From ZC4RG20 sp963782445 (GTDB lineage: Bacteria; Pseudomonadota; Gammaproteobacteria; Steroidobacterales; Rariloculaceae), in assembly GCA_963782445.1 (NCBI GenBank), contig CAWAJM010000001.1, positions 3,348,001 to 3,412,000 on the forward strand: a stretch of DNA of 64,000 nucleotides, written 5' to 3'. Below, piece after piece: positions 44,891 to 53,198 of the stretch (position 1 is its first letter; every line of letters starts with the position of its first letter). Position numbers and translations under genes: made by a program. Below the pieces are notes generated by a model. The model ran no database searches, had not been told where the DNA came from, and worked only from the letters and a program-made list of their open reading frames with translations.

Positions 44891-46066
44891 ATGGGCATGG
44901 AACTCGATCTAGGACGGCTCGCGAGTCTCGAACGCGTCGACGCCGCCGCATGGAATGCGCTCGCCGGCGGCGACCCTTTCCTCCGCCACGAATTCCTCGT
45001 CGCGCTCGAGCGCAGCGGCTCGGTCGGCAAACGCACGGCCTGGCAGCCCTGCTACGTCACGGCCCGCGACGGCCAAGGGGAGCTCGTCGGCGCCCTGCCC
45101 CTCTACATCAAGTACGACTCGCGCGGCGAGTTCGTCTTCGACTGGAGCTGGGCCGATGCCTACGAGCGCGCGGGCGGACGCTACTACCCGAAGCTCGTCG
45201 CCGCCATCCCGTTCACGCCGGCGACGGGGCATCGGCTCCTCGTCCGGGCCGATCGCGACCGCAAGGCCGTGGCCGCCGGCCTGCTCGAGGAAGCCGCGGC
45301 ACTCGAGAAAGAGATCGACGCATCCTCGACGCACGTGCTGTTTCCCATCGGCGAGGACCTCGAGGCGCTCGAGCGGGCCGGGTTCCTCGCGCGCAAGAGC
45401 TGTCAGTTTCACTGGCACAACCGCGGTTACGCGGATTTCGACGATTTTCTCGGCAGCTTCAGCTCCGCCAAGCGCAAGAAGGCGCGGCGCGAGCGGCGGC
45501 GCATCGCCGAGGGCGGCATCGTCTTCGAGCAGCTGCGCGGCGACGAGGTGACGCCACCGGACTGGGATGCGGTCTTCGAGTTCTACTCCCGTACGTTTCT
45601 GCGGCGCGGCCGTCCGCCGTACCTGAACCGGGCATTTTTCGACGAGGTCGCCCGCACGATGCCCGAGAACCTGCTCGTGGTCCTCGCGCGGCACGAGGGC
45701 ACGCCGATCGCGACCGCCATCTGCTTTCGCGGGGCCGACGCGCTGTTCGGCCGTTACTGGGGGAGCCTCGCGGACTTTCACAGCCTGCACTTCGAAACCT
45801 GCTACTACCAGGGCATCGAGTACTGCATCCGCGAAGGCCTGCAGCGCTTCGAGCCCGGGACCCAGGGCGAGCACAAGGTCGCGCGCGGCTTCTCGCCGAC
45901 GGCCACGTGGTCCTACCACCGGCTCGGCGACCCGGGCTTCCACGCGGCCGTCGCCGACTTCGTCGTGCGGGAGGCGGCTCATGTGGACGCCTACATGGAA
46001 TACCTCGACGATCACGTCCCCTATCGGCAGGAGTCCGGCGCGGCCGAAGCCGCCGGAGCCGGATGA
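44891..46066 (+). CDS. GNAT/FemAB-like peptidogalycan family protein (DUF482)
   Basis: The 391-residue protein has two GNAT-like halves, as in DUF482 (FemAB-like_2) proteins: DPFLRHEFLVALERSGSVG, ALPLYIKYDSRGEFVFDWSW, FHWHNRGYADFDDFLGSF, FYSRTFLRRGRPPYLNRAFF, ATAICFRGADALFGRYWGS and YCIREGLQRFEPGTQGEHK. The last segments are the most conserved of the family. Members are related to aminoacyl transferases that add residues to peptidoglycan, but no activity is proven. It is divergent from ftsK and followed by aat after 57 bases; in several proteobacteria such genes lie next to leucyl/phenylalanyl-transferase or ClpS/ClpA genes, as here. Confidence 0.9.
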   Translation: MGMELDLGRLASLERVDAAAWNALAGGDPFLRHEFLVALERSGSVGKRTAWQPCYVTARDGQGELVGALPLYIKYDSRGEFVFDWSWADAYERAGGRYYPKLVAAIPFTPATGHRLLVRADRDRKAVAAGLLEEAAALEKEIDASSTHVLFPIGEDLEALERAGFLARKSCQFHWHNRGYADFDDFLGSFSSAKRKKARRERRRIAEGGIVFEQLRGDEVTPPDWDAVFEFYSRTFLRRGRPPYLNRAFFDEVARTMPENLLVVLARHEGTPIATAICFRGADALFGRYWGSLADFHSLHFETCYYQGIEYCIREGLQRFEPGTQGEHKVARGFSPTATWSYHRLGDPGFHAAVADFVVREAAHVDAYMEYLDDHVPYRQESGAAEAAGAG

Positions 46067-46123
46067 GGGCAGCCGTGGGCCCAGCGTCCCGCAGACGATG
46101 ACCGCGCCCGCGCGGCAGGCGAG

Positions 46124-46885
46124 ATGACTGCGATTCGCTGGCTCCGCAACTCGCAGGACGGCTTCCCGCCGGCTTCGGAGGCCCTCGAGGAGCCCAACGG
46201 GCTGCTGGCCGCGGGCGGCGACTTGCGCCCGGCGCGGCTGCTGTTGGCCTACCGCAGCGGCATCTTCCCCTGGTACGAAGCCGGCCAACCCATCCTCTGG
46301 TGGTCGCCGAACCCGCGCGCGGTCCTGTTTCCGGCGCAATTGAGGATCTCGCGGAGCCTGCGCCGCACGCTCACGCGCGGCACGTTCCGGATAACGGCCG
46401 ACCAGGCCTTCGCGCGCGTCGTGCACGCCTGCGCCGCGCCGCGCCGATACACGCGCTCGACTTGGATCACCCGGGACATGGCCAGCGCCTATACCGAACT
46501 GCATCGCCTGGGCTGGGCGCACTCGTTCGAGGCCTGGCAAGGCGAGGCGCTCGTCGGCGGGCTTTACGGCGTCGCCATCGGGCGCGTCTTCTTCGGCGAG
46601 TCGATGTTTGCGCGGGCGTCCGATGCCTCGAAAGCCGCCTTCGCGCACGCGGTCCGTTACTTGCAGACGCGTACCTTCGAGCTCATCGACTGTCAGGTCG
46701 GCTCGGCCCATCTCGCCAGCCTCGGCGCCGAGAACATGCCGCGGCCGCAGTTCCTGGAACGGCTCGCGGTCCTCTGCGAGCCGGCCGGCGAACCCAATTC
46801 CTGGGGCGCGGAGTTCGATCTGTGGGAAGCGCGGCGGCCCTTCGAGCCGACCCGGAGCGGGCGGCAGGCCGACAGCGTTTGCTAG
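46124..46885 (+). CDS. aat: Leucyl/phenylalanyl-tRNA-protein transferase
   Basis: The 253-residue enzyme transfers Leu or Phe from charged tRNA to proteins with N-terminal Lys or Arg, making N-degrons for ClpS-ClpA. Family blocks are present in order: LLLAYRSGIFPWYEAGQPIL, WWSPNPRAVLFP, TWITRDMASAYTELHRLGWA, GGLYGVAIGRVFFGESMFAR, FELIDCQVGSAHLASLGAEN and PRPQFLERL. It lies in the same neighbourhood as infA, clpA and clpS, linking the enzyme that makes the N-degron with its adaptor and unfoldase. Length is close to the usual 230-250. Confidence 0.97.
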   Translation: MTAIRWLRNSQDGFPPASEALEEPNGLLAAGGDLRPARLLLAYRSGIFPWYEAGQPILWWSPNPRAVLFPAQLRISRSLRRTLTRGTFRITADQAFARVVHACAAPRRYTRSTWITRDMASAYTELHRLGWAHSFEAWQGEALVGGLYGVAIGRVFFGESMFARASDASKAAFAHAVRYLQTRTFELIDCQVGSAHLASLGAENMPRPQFLERLAVLCEPAGEPNSWGAEFDLWEARRPFEPTRSGRQADSVC

Positions 46886-46941
46886 GGCCGTTGCGGATAT
46901 GCAAAAATGCGCCGCCCGATTTGGGCGACGATATTTTTTGA

Positions 46942-47160
46942 GTGGCAAAAGAAGACGCAATTCAGCTGGAAGGTGTGGTGATCGAAACGTTGCCGAACAC
47001 CACCTTCCGTGTGGAGCTCGAGAACGGGCACATGGTCACGGCCCATATCTCGGGCAAGATGCGCAAGAACTATATTCGCATCCTCAAGGGCGACAAGGTC
47101 ACGGTGGAGCTTACGCCTTACGACCTCAGCAAGGGGCGCATCGTCTACCGATCGCGCTGA
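46942..47160 (+). CDS. infA: Translation initiation factor IF-1
   Basis: The 72-residue OB-fold protein reads GTG-start AKEDAIQLEGVVIETLPNTT, then FRVELENGHMVTAHISGKMR, KNYIRILKGDKVTVELTPYD and LSKGRIVYRSR, essentially the universal bacterial IF-1. It binds the ribosomal A site during initiation. The GTG start and its position just after aat match other Gammaproteobacteria. Between aat and infA a G/C hairpin (CGCCC-gattt-GGGCG, 46911-46925) followed shortly by a T-rich stretch may end part of the aat transcripts. Confidence 0.98.
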   Translation: MAKEDAIQLEGVVIETLPNTTFRVELENGHMVTAHISGKMRKNYIRILKGDKVTVELTPYDLSKGRIVYRSR

Positions 47161-47199
47161 ACGCCGCCCCTTCTCCGTGGCCCCGCAGCCGCAGGCGCG

Positions 47200-49479
47200 T
47201 CACTCCGGCAGATGCTCGAGCACGCGCGTCGCCGGCTCCGGGATCAGCGTCAGGCCCTCGCCGTCCGGCGCCACGTCCACGCGCACGTGCCCGCCCTCGA
47301 CGAGCTTACCGAACAGCAGCTCCTCGGCCAGCGGCCGCTTGATGTGCTCCTGGATGACCCGGGCCATGGGGCGCGCCCCCATCTTCTCGTCGTAGCCGCG
47401 CTCGGCGATCCAGCTCCGGGCCGCGGGCTCGAGCTCGATCGTGACGTCGTTCTTGTCGAGCTGGGCCTCGAGCTCGAGGATCAGCTTGTCGACGACGCGC
47501 GCGACCGACTTCTCGTCGAGCGGCTTGAACTGGATGATCGCGTCGAGCCGGTTGCGGAACTCCGGCGAGAAGATCCGGCGGATGACCTCCATGGCATCGG
47601 AGGAGTGGTCCTGCTGTGTGAAGCCCACCGAAGGCCGGCTCATCTCCTGGGCGCCGGCGTTCGTCGTCATGACGATGGTCACGTTCCGGAAGTCCGCCTT
47701 GCGGCCGTTGTTGTCCGTCAGCGTGCCGTGATCCATGACCTGCAGCAGCAGGTTGAAGACCTCCGGATGTGCCTTCTCGATCTCGTCGAACAGCAGGACG
47801 CAGTGCGGATTCTTGGTGATCGCCTCGGTCAGCAGACCGCCCTGGTCGAAGCCGACGTAGCCCGGCGGCGCGCCGATGAGCCGAGAGACCGTGTGCCGCT
47901 CCATGTACTCCGACATGTCGAAGCGGATGAGCTCGACGCCCATCGTCAGCGCGAGCTGGCGCGTGACCTCCGTCTTGCCGACCCCCGTGGGACCTGCGAA
48001 CAGGAACGAGCCGACCGGCTTGCGGTCGTCCGCGAGGCCGCTGCGCGACATCTTGATGGCCGAGGACAGCGCCTCGATGGCCGGATCCTGCCCGAAGATC
48101 ACGAGCTTGAGGTCGCGCTCGAGGTGTTTCAGCACGTCGCGGTCGGAGGCGGAGACCGTCTTCGGCGGGATCCGCGCCATTTTCGCGATGATGTTCTGGA
48201 TGAGCTCGACATCGACGCGTGTCTTGCGGTCGGTCTGCGGCTGCAGCCGGCAGTTCGCGCCCGCCTCGTCGATGACGTCGATGGCCTTGTCGGGCAGGTG
48301 CCGGTCGTTGATGTGCTTGGCCGAGAGCTCGACGGCCGCCTGCAGCGCGTCGTCGTCGTAGGAGACGCCGTGGTGCTCCTCGAAGCGGCTCTTGAGGCCG
48401 CGCAGAATCTCGACCGTCTCGGCGATGGAAGGCTCCGCGACGTCGATTTTCTGAAAGCGCCGTGCAAGCGCGTGATCCTTCTCGAAGATGCCCCGGTACT
48501 CGGAGTAGGTCGTCGAGCCGATGCAGCGCAGTTCGCCGTTCGCGAGCACGGGCTTGATGAGGTTCGAGGCGTCCATGACGCCGCCCGAGGCCGCGCCCGC
48601 ACCGATGACGGTATGAATCTCGTCGATGAACAGGATCGCGCCCGGCTGCTTCTTGAGCTCGGCGACGACGCCCTTGAGGCGCTTCTCGAAATCGCCGCGA
48701 TACTTCGTGCCGGCGATCAGCGAGCCCATGTCGAGCGCGTAAATCGTGCAATCGGCCAGCACGTCCGGGACCTTGCCCTCGACGATGAGCCGCGCGAGTC
48801 CCTCGGCCAGCGCGGTCTTGCCGACGCCGGCTTCTCCGACGAACAGCGGATTGTTCTTCCTGCGGCGGCACAGGATCTGAACCGTGCGCTCGATCTCGAG
48901 CTCGCGGCCGATCAGCGGATCGATGCGGCCCGACTCCGCTTGCGCGTTGAGGTTCGTCGTGAAGCGCTCGAGCGCGCTCGGCTCGCCGCCCCCGCGCGGA
49001 TTCTCGGCGCCCGGTCGCTCGGGTTCGGGCTTCTCGTCGTGCAGCTTCGGCACGCCATGAGAGATGTAATTGACCACGTCCAGGCGGGAGATGTCCTGAA
49101 CGCCGAGAAAATAGACGGCCTGCGACTGCTTTTCGCTGAAGATGGCGACGAGCACGTTGACGGGCGTCACCTCCTTCTTGCCGCTCGACTGCACGTGGAA
49201 CACCGCGCGCTGCAGCACGCGCTGGAACCCCAGCGTGGGCTGCACGTCGACGTCCTCGTCCTCGTCGGCCCGCAGCCGCGGCGTCGAGTCGTCGATGAAG
49301 TCGGTCAGCTCCTGCCGCAGGCGCGGCAGATCGGCACCGCAGGCGCGCAATACCTCGATGACCTGGGGAATGTCGAGCAGCGCCAGCAGCAGGTGCTCGA
49401 CCGTGATGAATTCGTGGCGTTCTTCGCGAGACCGCTGGAACGCCTCGTTCAGGCAATATTCAAGCTCGCTGGACAGCAT
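47200..49479 (-). CDS. clpA: ATP-dependent Clp protease ATP-binding subunit ClpA
   Basis: From ATG 49479 the protein is 759 residues, beginning MLSSELEYCLNEAFQRSREE as ClpA proteins do. The N-domain binds ClpS. The first AAA module has Walker A GEAGVGKT (about 215-222) and Walker B ILFIDEIHT, and the second has Walker A GPTGVGKT and Walker B VLLFDEIEKAHP. The ClpP-docking loop reads V-G-F in RPSVGFTQQDHSSDAM, against I-G-L in E. coli. It unfolds N-degron and other substrates for ClpP. The start overlaps the clpS stop by one base, and the gene is convergent with infA. Confidence 0.97.
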   Translation of the reverse strand: MLSSELEYCLNEAFQRSREERHEFITVEHLLLALLDIPQVIEVLRACGADLPRLRQELTDFIDDSTPRLRADEDEDVDVQPTLGFQRVLQRAVFHVQSSGKKEVTPVNVLVAIFSEKQSQAVYFLGVQDISRLDVVNYISHGVPKLHDEKPEPERPGAENPRGGGEPSALERFTTNLNAQAESGRIDPLIGRELEIERTVQILCRRRKNNPLFVGEAGVGKTALAEGLARLIVEGKVPDVLADCTIYALDMGSLIAGTKYRGDFEKRLKGVVAELKKQPGAILFIDEIHTVIGAGAASGGVMDASNLIKPVLANGELRCIGSTTYSEYRGIFEKDHALARRFQKIDVAEPSIAETVEILRGLKSRFEEHHGVSYDDDALQAAVELSAKHINDRHLPDKAIDVIDEAGANCRLQPQTDRKTRVDVELIQNIIAKMARIPPKTVSASDRDVLKHLERDLKLVIFGQDPAIEALSSAIKMSRSGLADDRKPVGSFLFAGPTGVGKTEVTRQLALTMGVELIRFDMSEYMERHTVSRLIGAPPGYVGFDQGGLLTEAITKNPHCVLLFDEIEKAHPEVFNLLLQVMDHGTLTDNNGRKADFRNVTIVMTTNAGAQEMSRPSVGFTQQDHSSDAMEVIRRIFSPEFRNRLDAIIQFKPLDEKSVARVVDKLILELEAQLDKNDVTIELEPAARSWIAERGYDEKMGARPMARVIQEHIKRPLAEELLFGKLVEGGHVRVDVAPDGEGLTLIPEPATRVLEHLPE

Positions 49480-49808
49480 CAGGTCTCTTCCATCGTACAA
49501 AGCAGTGGATGTTGGTATTGCTGGGCCATGCCGGTCACCTGCGCCACCTTCGTTTCTGCGATCTCATATGTATAGACACCGCAGACGCCCTTTCCTTTCG
49601 TGTGTACCTCCAACATGATGCGGGTCGCCGTGTTGCGATCCAAGGAAAACACCTTTTGGAGCACTTGGACGACGAATTCCATCGGCGTGTAATCATCGTT
49701 GAGTAAAATGACACGATACAAAGGCGGGCGTTTGACGAGAGGACGGGACTCCTCGATTGCGAGGCCTTGATCGTCGTCTCTCCCCGGTTTGATTCGCTCG
49801 TCGGACAT
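49479..49808 (-). CDS. clpS: ClpS, N-end rule adaptor of ClpAP
   Basis: From ATG 49808 the adaptor is 109 residues. After a flexible N-terminal tail comes the core PPLYRVILLNDDYTPMEFVV, with the N-degron pocket residues (LNDD and TPMEFV), then VFSLDRNTATRIMLEVHTKG and GVCGVYTYEIAETKVAQV. It hands proteins with N-terminal Leu, Phe, Trp or Tyr to ClpA. A longer frame upstream is out of keeping with family length. It overlaps clpA by one base and should be co-transcribed with it; aat nearby makes the matching substrates. Confidence 0.98.
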   Translation of the reverse strand: MSDERIKPGRDDDQGLAIEESRPLVKRPPLYRVILLNDDYTPMEFVVQVLQKVFSLDRNTATRIMLEVHTKGKGVCGVYTYEIAETKVAQVTGMAQQYQHPLLCTMEET

Positions 49809-49885
49809 AGCAGGAATTCTATCGGCCCTCACGGGTCAATTTACAGGCCGGACTTAAAGCCCGCAATCTTCCGCGACCAATCGGT

Positions 49886-49908
49886 GCATCATGCGTGCCG
49901 CATGATGC
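49886..49908. other. Perfect 10-bp palindrome between clpS and gspC
   Basis: GCATCATGCG at 49886-49895 and CGCATGATGC at 49899-49908 are separated by three bases. There is no T run, so an operator for a dimeric regulator of clpS or gspC is more likely than a terminator. No known regulator can be named. Confidence 0.5.
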
Positions 49909-49948
49909 TACCTCCATTAAATTCAGTGACTTGCTTCACTTCTTCGAC

Positions 49949-49977
49949 TTGTTACGGGCGTCGGCGCTGACTATGAT
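49949..49977 (+). promoter_or_regulatory. gspC: Putative gspC promoter
   Basis: TTGTTA (49949-49954) and TATGAT (49972-49977) are separated by 17 bases, close to the sigma-70 consensus. The start would be about 35 bases before the gspC ATG. Confidence 0.55.
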
Positions 49978-50018
49978 GCAGTACCGCGCGCCCGACCCGG
50001 AGATCCGCAAAGACTACG

Positions 50019-50948
50019 ATGGACGCCGCTAAGTTTTTGAGCCTTTGGAAGGCACGCCCCCAGGAGCAGTGGCTGAGGACGGCGAATCGATTCGCCCCGC
50101 CGCTCGTCACGGCCGCACTCGTCGTGCTGATCGCCCACCAGCTCGCTGAATTGACATGGACGGCGATGCCGAGTTCCACCTACGACAGGCCGCCGCCCGC
50201 CGTGGCGCCGCCGGCGCGCGGGGGCGGCGCGGCCGAAGCCCCAGGCGCCGATTTGTCGGCACTTGCCGACAGTCACCTGTTCGGAAAAGCCGCCGCCGCA
50301 GCCCCGGCGCCCACGCCGACGGTCGTCGACGCGCCCGAGACGACGCTGAGCGTCACGCTCACGGGAGTTGTCGCGGGCACCGATCCGGCCGCGGGGCAGG
50401 CCATCATCTCGAGCGGACGCAGCCAGAAGAAGTACGCGGTCGGGCAGGCCATCGAGGGCGGCGCCGGCGCGAAGCTGCACGCGGTCTACGCCGACCGCGT
50501 GATCCTGAACCGCAACGGCCGCCTCGAAACGCTGAAGCTGCCGAAGGAGCAGACCGGAGCCACGGCGGGCCTCCTCGCGGCGCGGCCCTCCCCGTCCCCG
50601 CTGCCGACGGCCTCGAACGAGTCGCTGCAGAAGGTCATCAGCAGCAACGCCTCGAAGCTCACGTCCGTTTTGCGAATCGCCCCTCAAATGGAAGGCGGAC
50701 AAATGGTAGGCTTCCGGCTCAACCCGGGCCGGGACCGCAAGGCGTTCGAGGCGCTCGGTCTAAAGCCCGGCAACGTCGTGACCGACATCAACGGCACGAA
50801 GCTCGACGATCCGTCGCGCGGACTGCAGGTCTTTCAGTCGTTGGGCGAAGCCACGCAGGCCAACGTCACGGTCATCAGGGACGGCATGCCGACGGTCCTC
50901 GTCGTCGACACCAGCCAGCTGCAGAACCTCGGCGACGATCGGCAGTGA
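50019..50948 (+). CDS. gspC: Type II secretion system protein GspC
   Basis: The 309-residue protein has a cytoplasmic tail, one membrane segment (APPLVTAALVVLIAHQLAEL, about residues 26-45), a Pro/Ala-rich linker, a homology region (DLSALADSHLFGKAA, TLSVTLTGVVAGTD, SGRSQKKYAVGQAI) and a C-terminal PDZ domain (VGFRLNPGRDRKAFEALGLK, GNVVTDINGTKLDDP). This is the standard GspC layout. It ties the inner-membrane platform to the GspD secretin. It is the first gene of gspC-D-E-F, 33 bases before gspD. Confidence 0.94.
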   Translation: MDAAKFLSLWKARPQEQWLRTANRFAPPLVTAALVVLIAHQLAELTWTAMPSSTYDRPPPAVAPPARGGGAAEAPGADLSALADSHLFGKAAAAAPAPTPTVVDAPETTLSVTLTGVVAGTDPAAGQAIISSGRSQKKYAVGQAIEGGAGAKLHAVYADRVILNRNGRLETLKLPKEQTGATAGLLAARPSPSPLPTASNESLQKVISSNASKLTSVLRIAPQMEGGQMVGFRLNPGRDRKAFEALGLKPGNVVTDINGTKLDDPSRGLQVFQSLGEATQANVTVIRDGMPTVLVVDTSQLQNLGDDRQ

Positions 50949-50981
50949 GCGGGCCCGGGCGTTGACAGCAAAGGAGCACGA

Positions 50982-53198
50982 ATGGATTCCCTGTCGAAAA
51001 TGAAGGCCAGAGTCCGGCACACGGCGGCGCTGCTCGGCGCCCTCGCGCTGCTCGCCGCGGGCTCGGCCCTCGCGCAGGGCCAGGAATTGACGCCGAATTA
51101 CCGGGATACGGACATCCGCCAGGTCATCGAAGCCGTCGCCGCGGTCACGCACCGCCGTTTCCTGGTCGATCCGCGGGTACGCGCGAACGTGACGCTGATC
51201 ACCGACACCCCGATGTCCGTCGACGCGTTCTATCAGGCGTTTCTCGCGACGTTGGCCGTGCACGGCTATGTCGCCATCCCTTCGGGTGCCGTGGTCAAGA
51301 TCGTGCCGGACGCGAACGCGCGCCAGGACGCGACGAACGAGGAGCTCGGCGGCGGCACGGGAGACGAGTTCGTGACGCAGGTCGTCAAGGTCCAGAACGT
51401 CGGAGCCGCGCAGCTCGTCCCGATCCTGCGCCCGCTCATGCCGCAGTACGCGCATCTCGTCGCCCACCCGCAGTCCAACATGCTCGTCATCGCGGATCGG
51501 GCCGCGAACGTCAAACGCATCCTCGCCATCGTCCACGCCATGGACCGCTCCGCCGATACGGACGTCGAAGTCATCCCGCTCAAGAACGCCTCCGCGGACG
51601 AGGTCGTGCGCATGTTGAGCGCGCTCTCGCAGCAGAGCTCGCAGGCCGCGGGCGGCGTGCCGACGGCACAGGTCGTCGCAGACGAGCGCACGAACAGCGT
51701 GCTGCTGAGCGGCTCGCAGAGCGAGCGGCTCAAGTACCGGGGCCTCATCGCCTACCTCGACGAGCCGACGCAGACGGGCGGCGATACACGCGTGCGCTAC
51801 CTGAACTACGCGGACGCCAAGGACCTCGCGGCGAAGCTGCAGGCGCAGTTCGGCGGCCAGGGCGCGACGGCCGCAGCCGGCGCCAAGGGCGCGCCGGCCG
51901 CCCAGCAGCAGGGCGTGACGATCTGGGCCGACCAGGGCACGAATGCGCTCGTCATCAATGCACCGGCCAAAGTGCTCAAGGACATGATGGCGGTCATCGA
52001 CAAGATCGACATCCCGCGCGCGCAGGTAGCCGTCGACGCGATCATCGTCGAGTTGACCGAGCAGAAGGCCGCGCAGCTCGGCGTGACCTGGGTTTCGAAC
52101 GGCTCCGGCAGCTCGCCGATCCTCGGGCTCACGAACTTCGGCTCGACGATTCCGGGCGTCGTGCAGCTCGGCACGGCGGCCCAGGGCTCGACGCCCTCGG
52201 CAGCATCGATTCCCGACGGCGTCACGATCGGCGTCGGCAAGATTTCGGACACGGGCACGAGCTGGGCCGCGCTGATCTCGGCGCTGCGCGGGGACGGCAC
52301 GACGAACGTGATTTCGACGCCGCACATCGTCACGCTCGACAATCAAGAAGCCGAGATCCGTGTCGGTCAGGAGGTGCCGTTCGTGACGGGCCAGTTCACG
52401 AACACGGGCGGCAGCAACGCGGCAGGCGTCGTGAATCCGTTCCAGACGATCCAGCGCGAGGAGGTCGGCACGAACCTCAAGATCACGCCGCAGATCAACG
52501 AGGGCAGCGGCGTCAAGCTCACGATCGAACAGGAGACTTCGAGCATCAGCGCCGGCGCGACGGGCGCCGTGGATCTCGTGACGAACAAACGCACCATCTC
52601 GACCTCGGTATTCGTCGAGGACGGCCAAGTGCTCGTGCTCGGCGGCCTCATGGACAATCAGCTGACGCAGAACGACGAGCGCGTACCGGGGCTCGGCCGT
52701 ATCCCGGGCCTCGGCTGGCTGTTCCGCGCCCGCAAGACGAACCGCACGAAGACCAATCTCATGGTCTTCATCCGGCCGACCATTCTGCGCACGAACGAGC
52801 AGTCCCGCTTCCTGACGGATACGAAATACAACTACATCCGGAACCTGCAGCAGCAGGAGGCGCAGAAGCGCGTCCACCTCATGCGTGAGGAGAAATCGCC
52901 GGTGCTGCCCGCGCTGCCGCCGCCGGCCAAGCCGGCCAAGCCGGCCGGCCAAAAAGGCGGCGCGGCCGCTCCGAATGCCGCGCCCGGCAGCCCCGGCGGC
53001 GCGGCCCCCCAAGGCGCGAACCCGGGGGCGTCGGCCCCCGCCGAGGCGAACCCCGAGGGCACTTCGCAAGGTGCGGCGGGCGCGGACGCCACGGGTGCGG
53101 CGCCGGGCTCGACGCAAGACACCGAGCAGAACGCCGCGCCGCCGGCGAAGGAAAGCCGGCGCAGCCGGCGACGCCGGAGGCGCGCAAATGGCGACTAA
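50982..53198 (+). CDS. gspD: Type II secretion system secretin GspD
   Basis: The 738-residue protein has a signal peptide (ending about ALAQG), periplasmic N0-N3 domains (NYRDTDIRQVIEAVAAVTHR, YHVVKVQNVGAAQLVPILRP-type repeats, QTGGDTRVRYLNYADAKDLA) and the secretin domain (about 400-620: VDAIIVELTEQKAAQLGVTW, RVGQEVPFVTGQF, LVLGGLMDNQLTQNDERVPG). A final low-complexity Ala/Pro/Gly tail of about 90 residues ends in an Arg-rich stretch. It forms the outer-membrane channel. The tail is unusual for GspD and its last 11 bases overlap gspE. Confidence 0.96.
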   Translation: MDSLSKMKARVRHTAALLGALALLAAGSALAQGQELTPNYRDTDIRQVIEAVAAVTHRRFLVDPRVRANVTLITDTPMSVDAFYQAFLATLAVHGYVAIPSGAVVKIVPDANARQDATNEELGGGTGDEFVTQVVKVQNVGAAQLVPILRPLMPQYAHLVAHPQSNMLVIADRAANVKRILAIVHAMDRSADTDVEVIPLKNASADEVVRMLSALSQQSSQAAGGVPTAQVVADERTNSVLLSGSQSERLKYRGLIAYLDEPTQTGGDTRVRYLNYADAKDLAAKLQAQFGGQGATAAAGAKGAPAAQQQGVTIWADQGTNALVINAPAKVLKDMMAVIDKIDIPRAQVAVDAIIVELTEQKAAQLGVTWVSNGSGSSPILGLTNFGSTIPGVVQLGTAAQGSTPSAASIPDGVTIGVGKISDTGTSWAALISALRGDGTTNVISTPHIVTLDNQEAEIRVGQEVPFVTGQFTNTGGSNAAGVVNPFQTIQREEVGTNLKITPQINEGSGVKLTIEQETSSISAGATGAVDLVTNKRTISTSVFVEDGQVLVLGGLMDNQLTQNDERVPGLGRIPGLGWLFRARKTNRTKTNLMVFIRPTILRTNEQSRFLTDTKYNYIRNLQQQEAQKRVHLMREEKSPVLPALPPPAKPAKPAGQKGGAAAPNAAPGSPGGAAPQGANPGASAPAEANPEGTSQGAAGADATGAAPGSTQDTEQNAAPPAKESRRSRRRRRRANGD

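Noticed and set aside
46886..46941. tRNA gene between aat and infA as in some enterics (serW region)
   Set aside because: The gap is 56 bases, too short for a tRNA, and shows only a small G/C hairpin.
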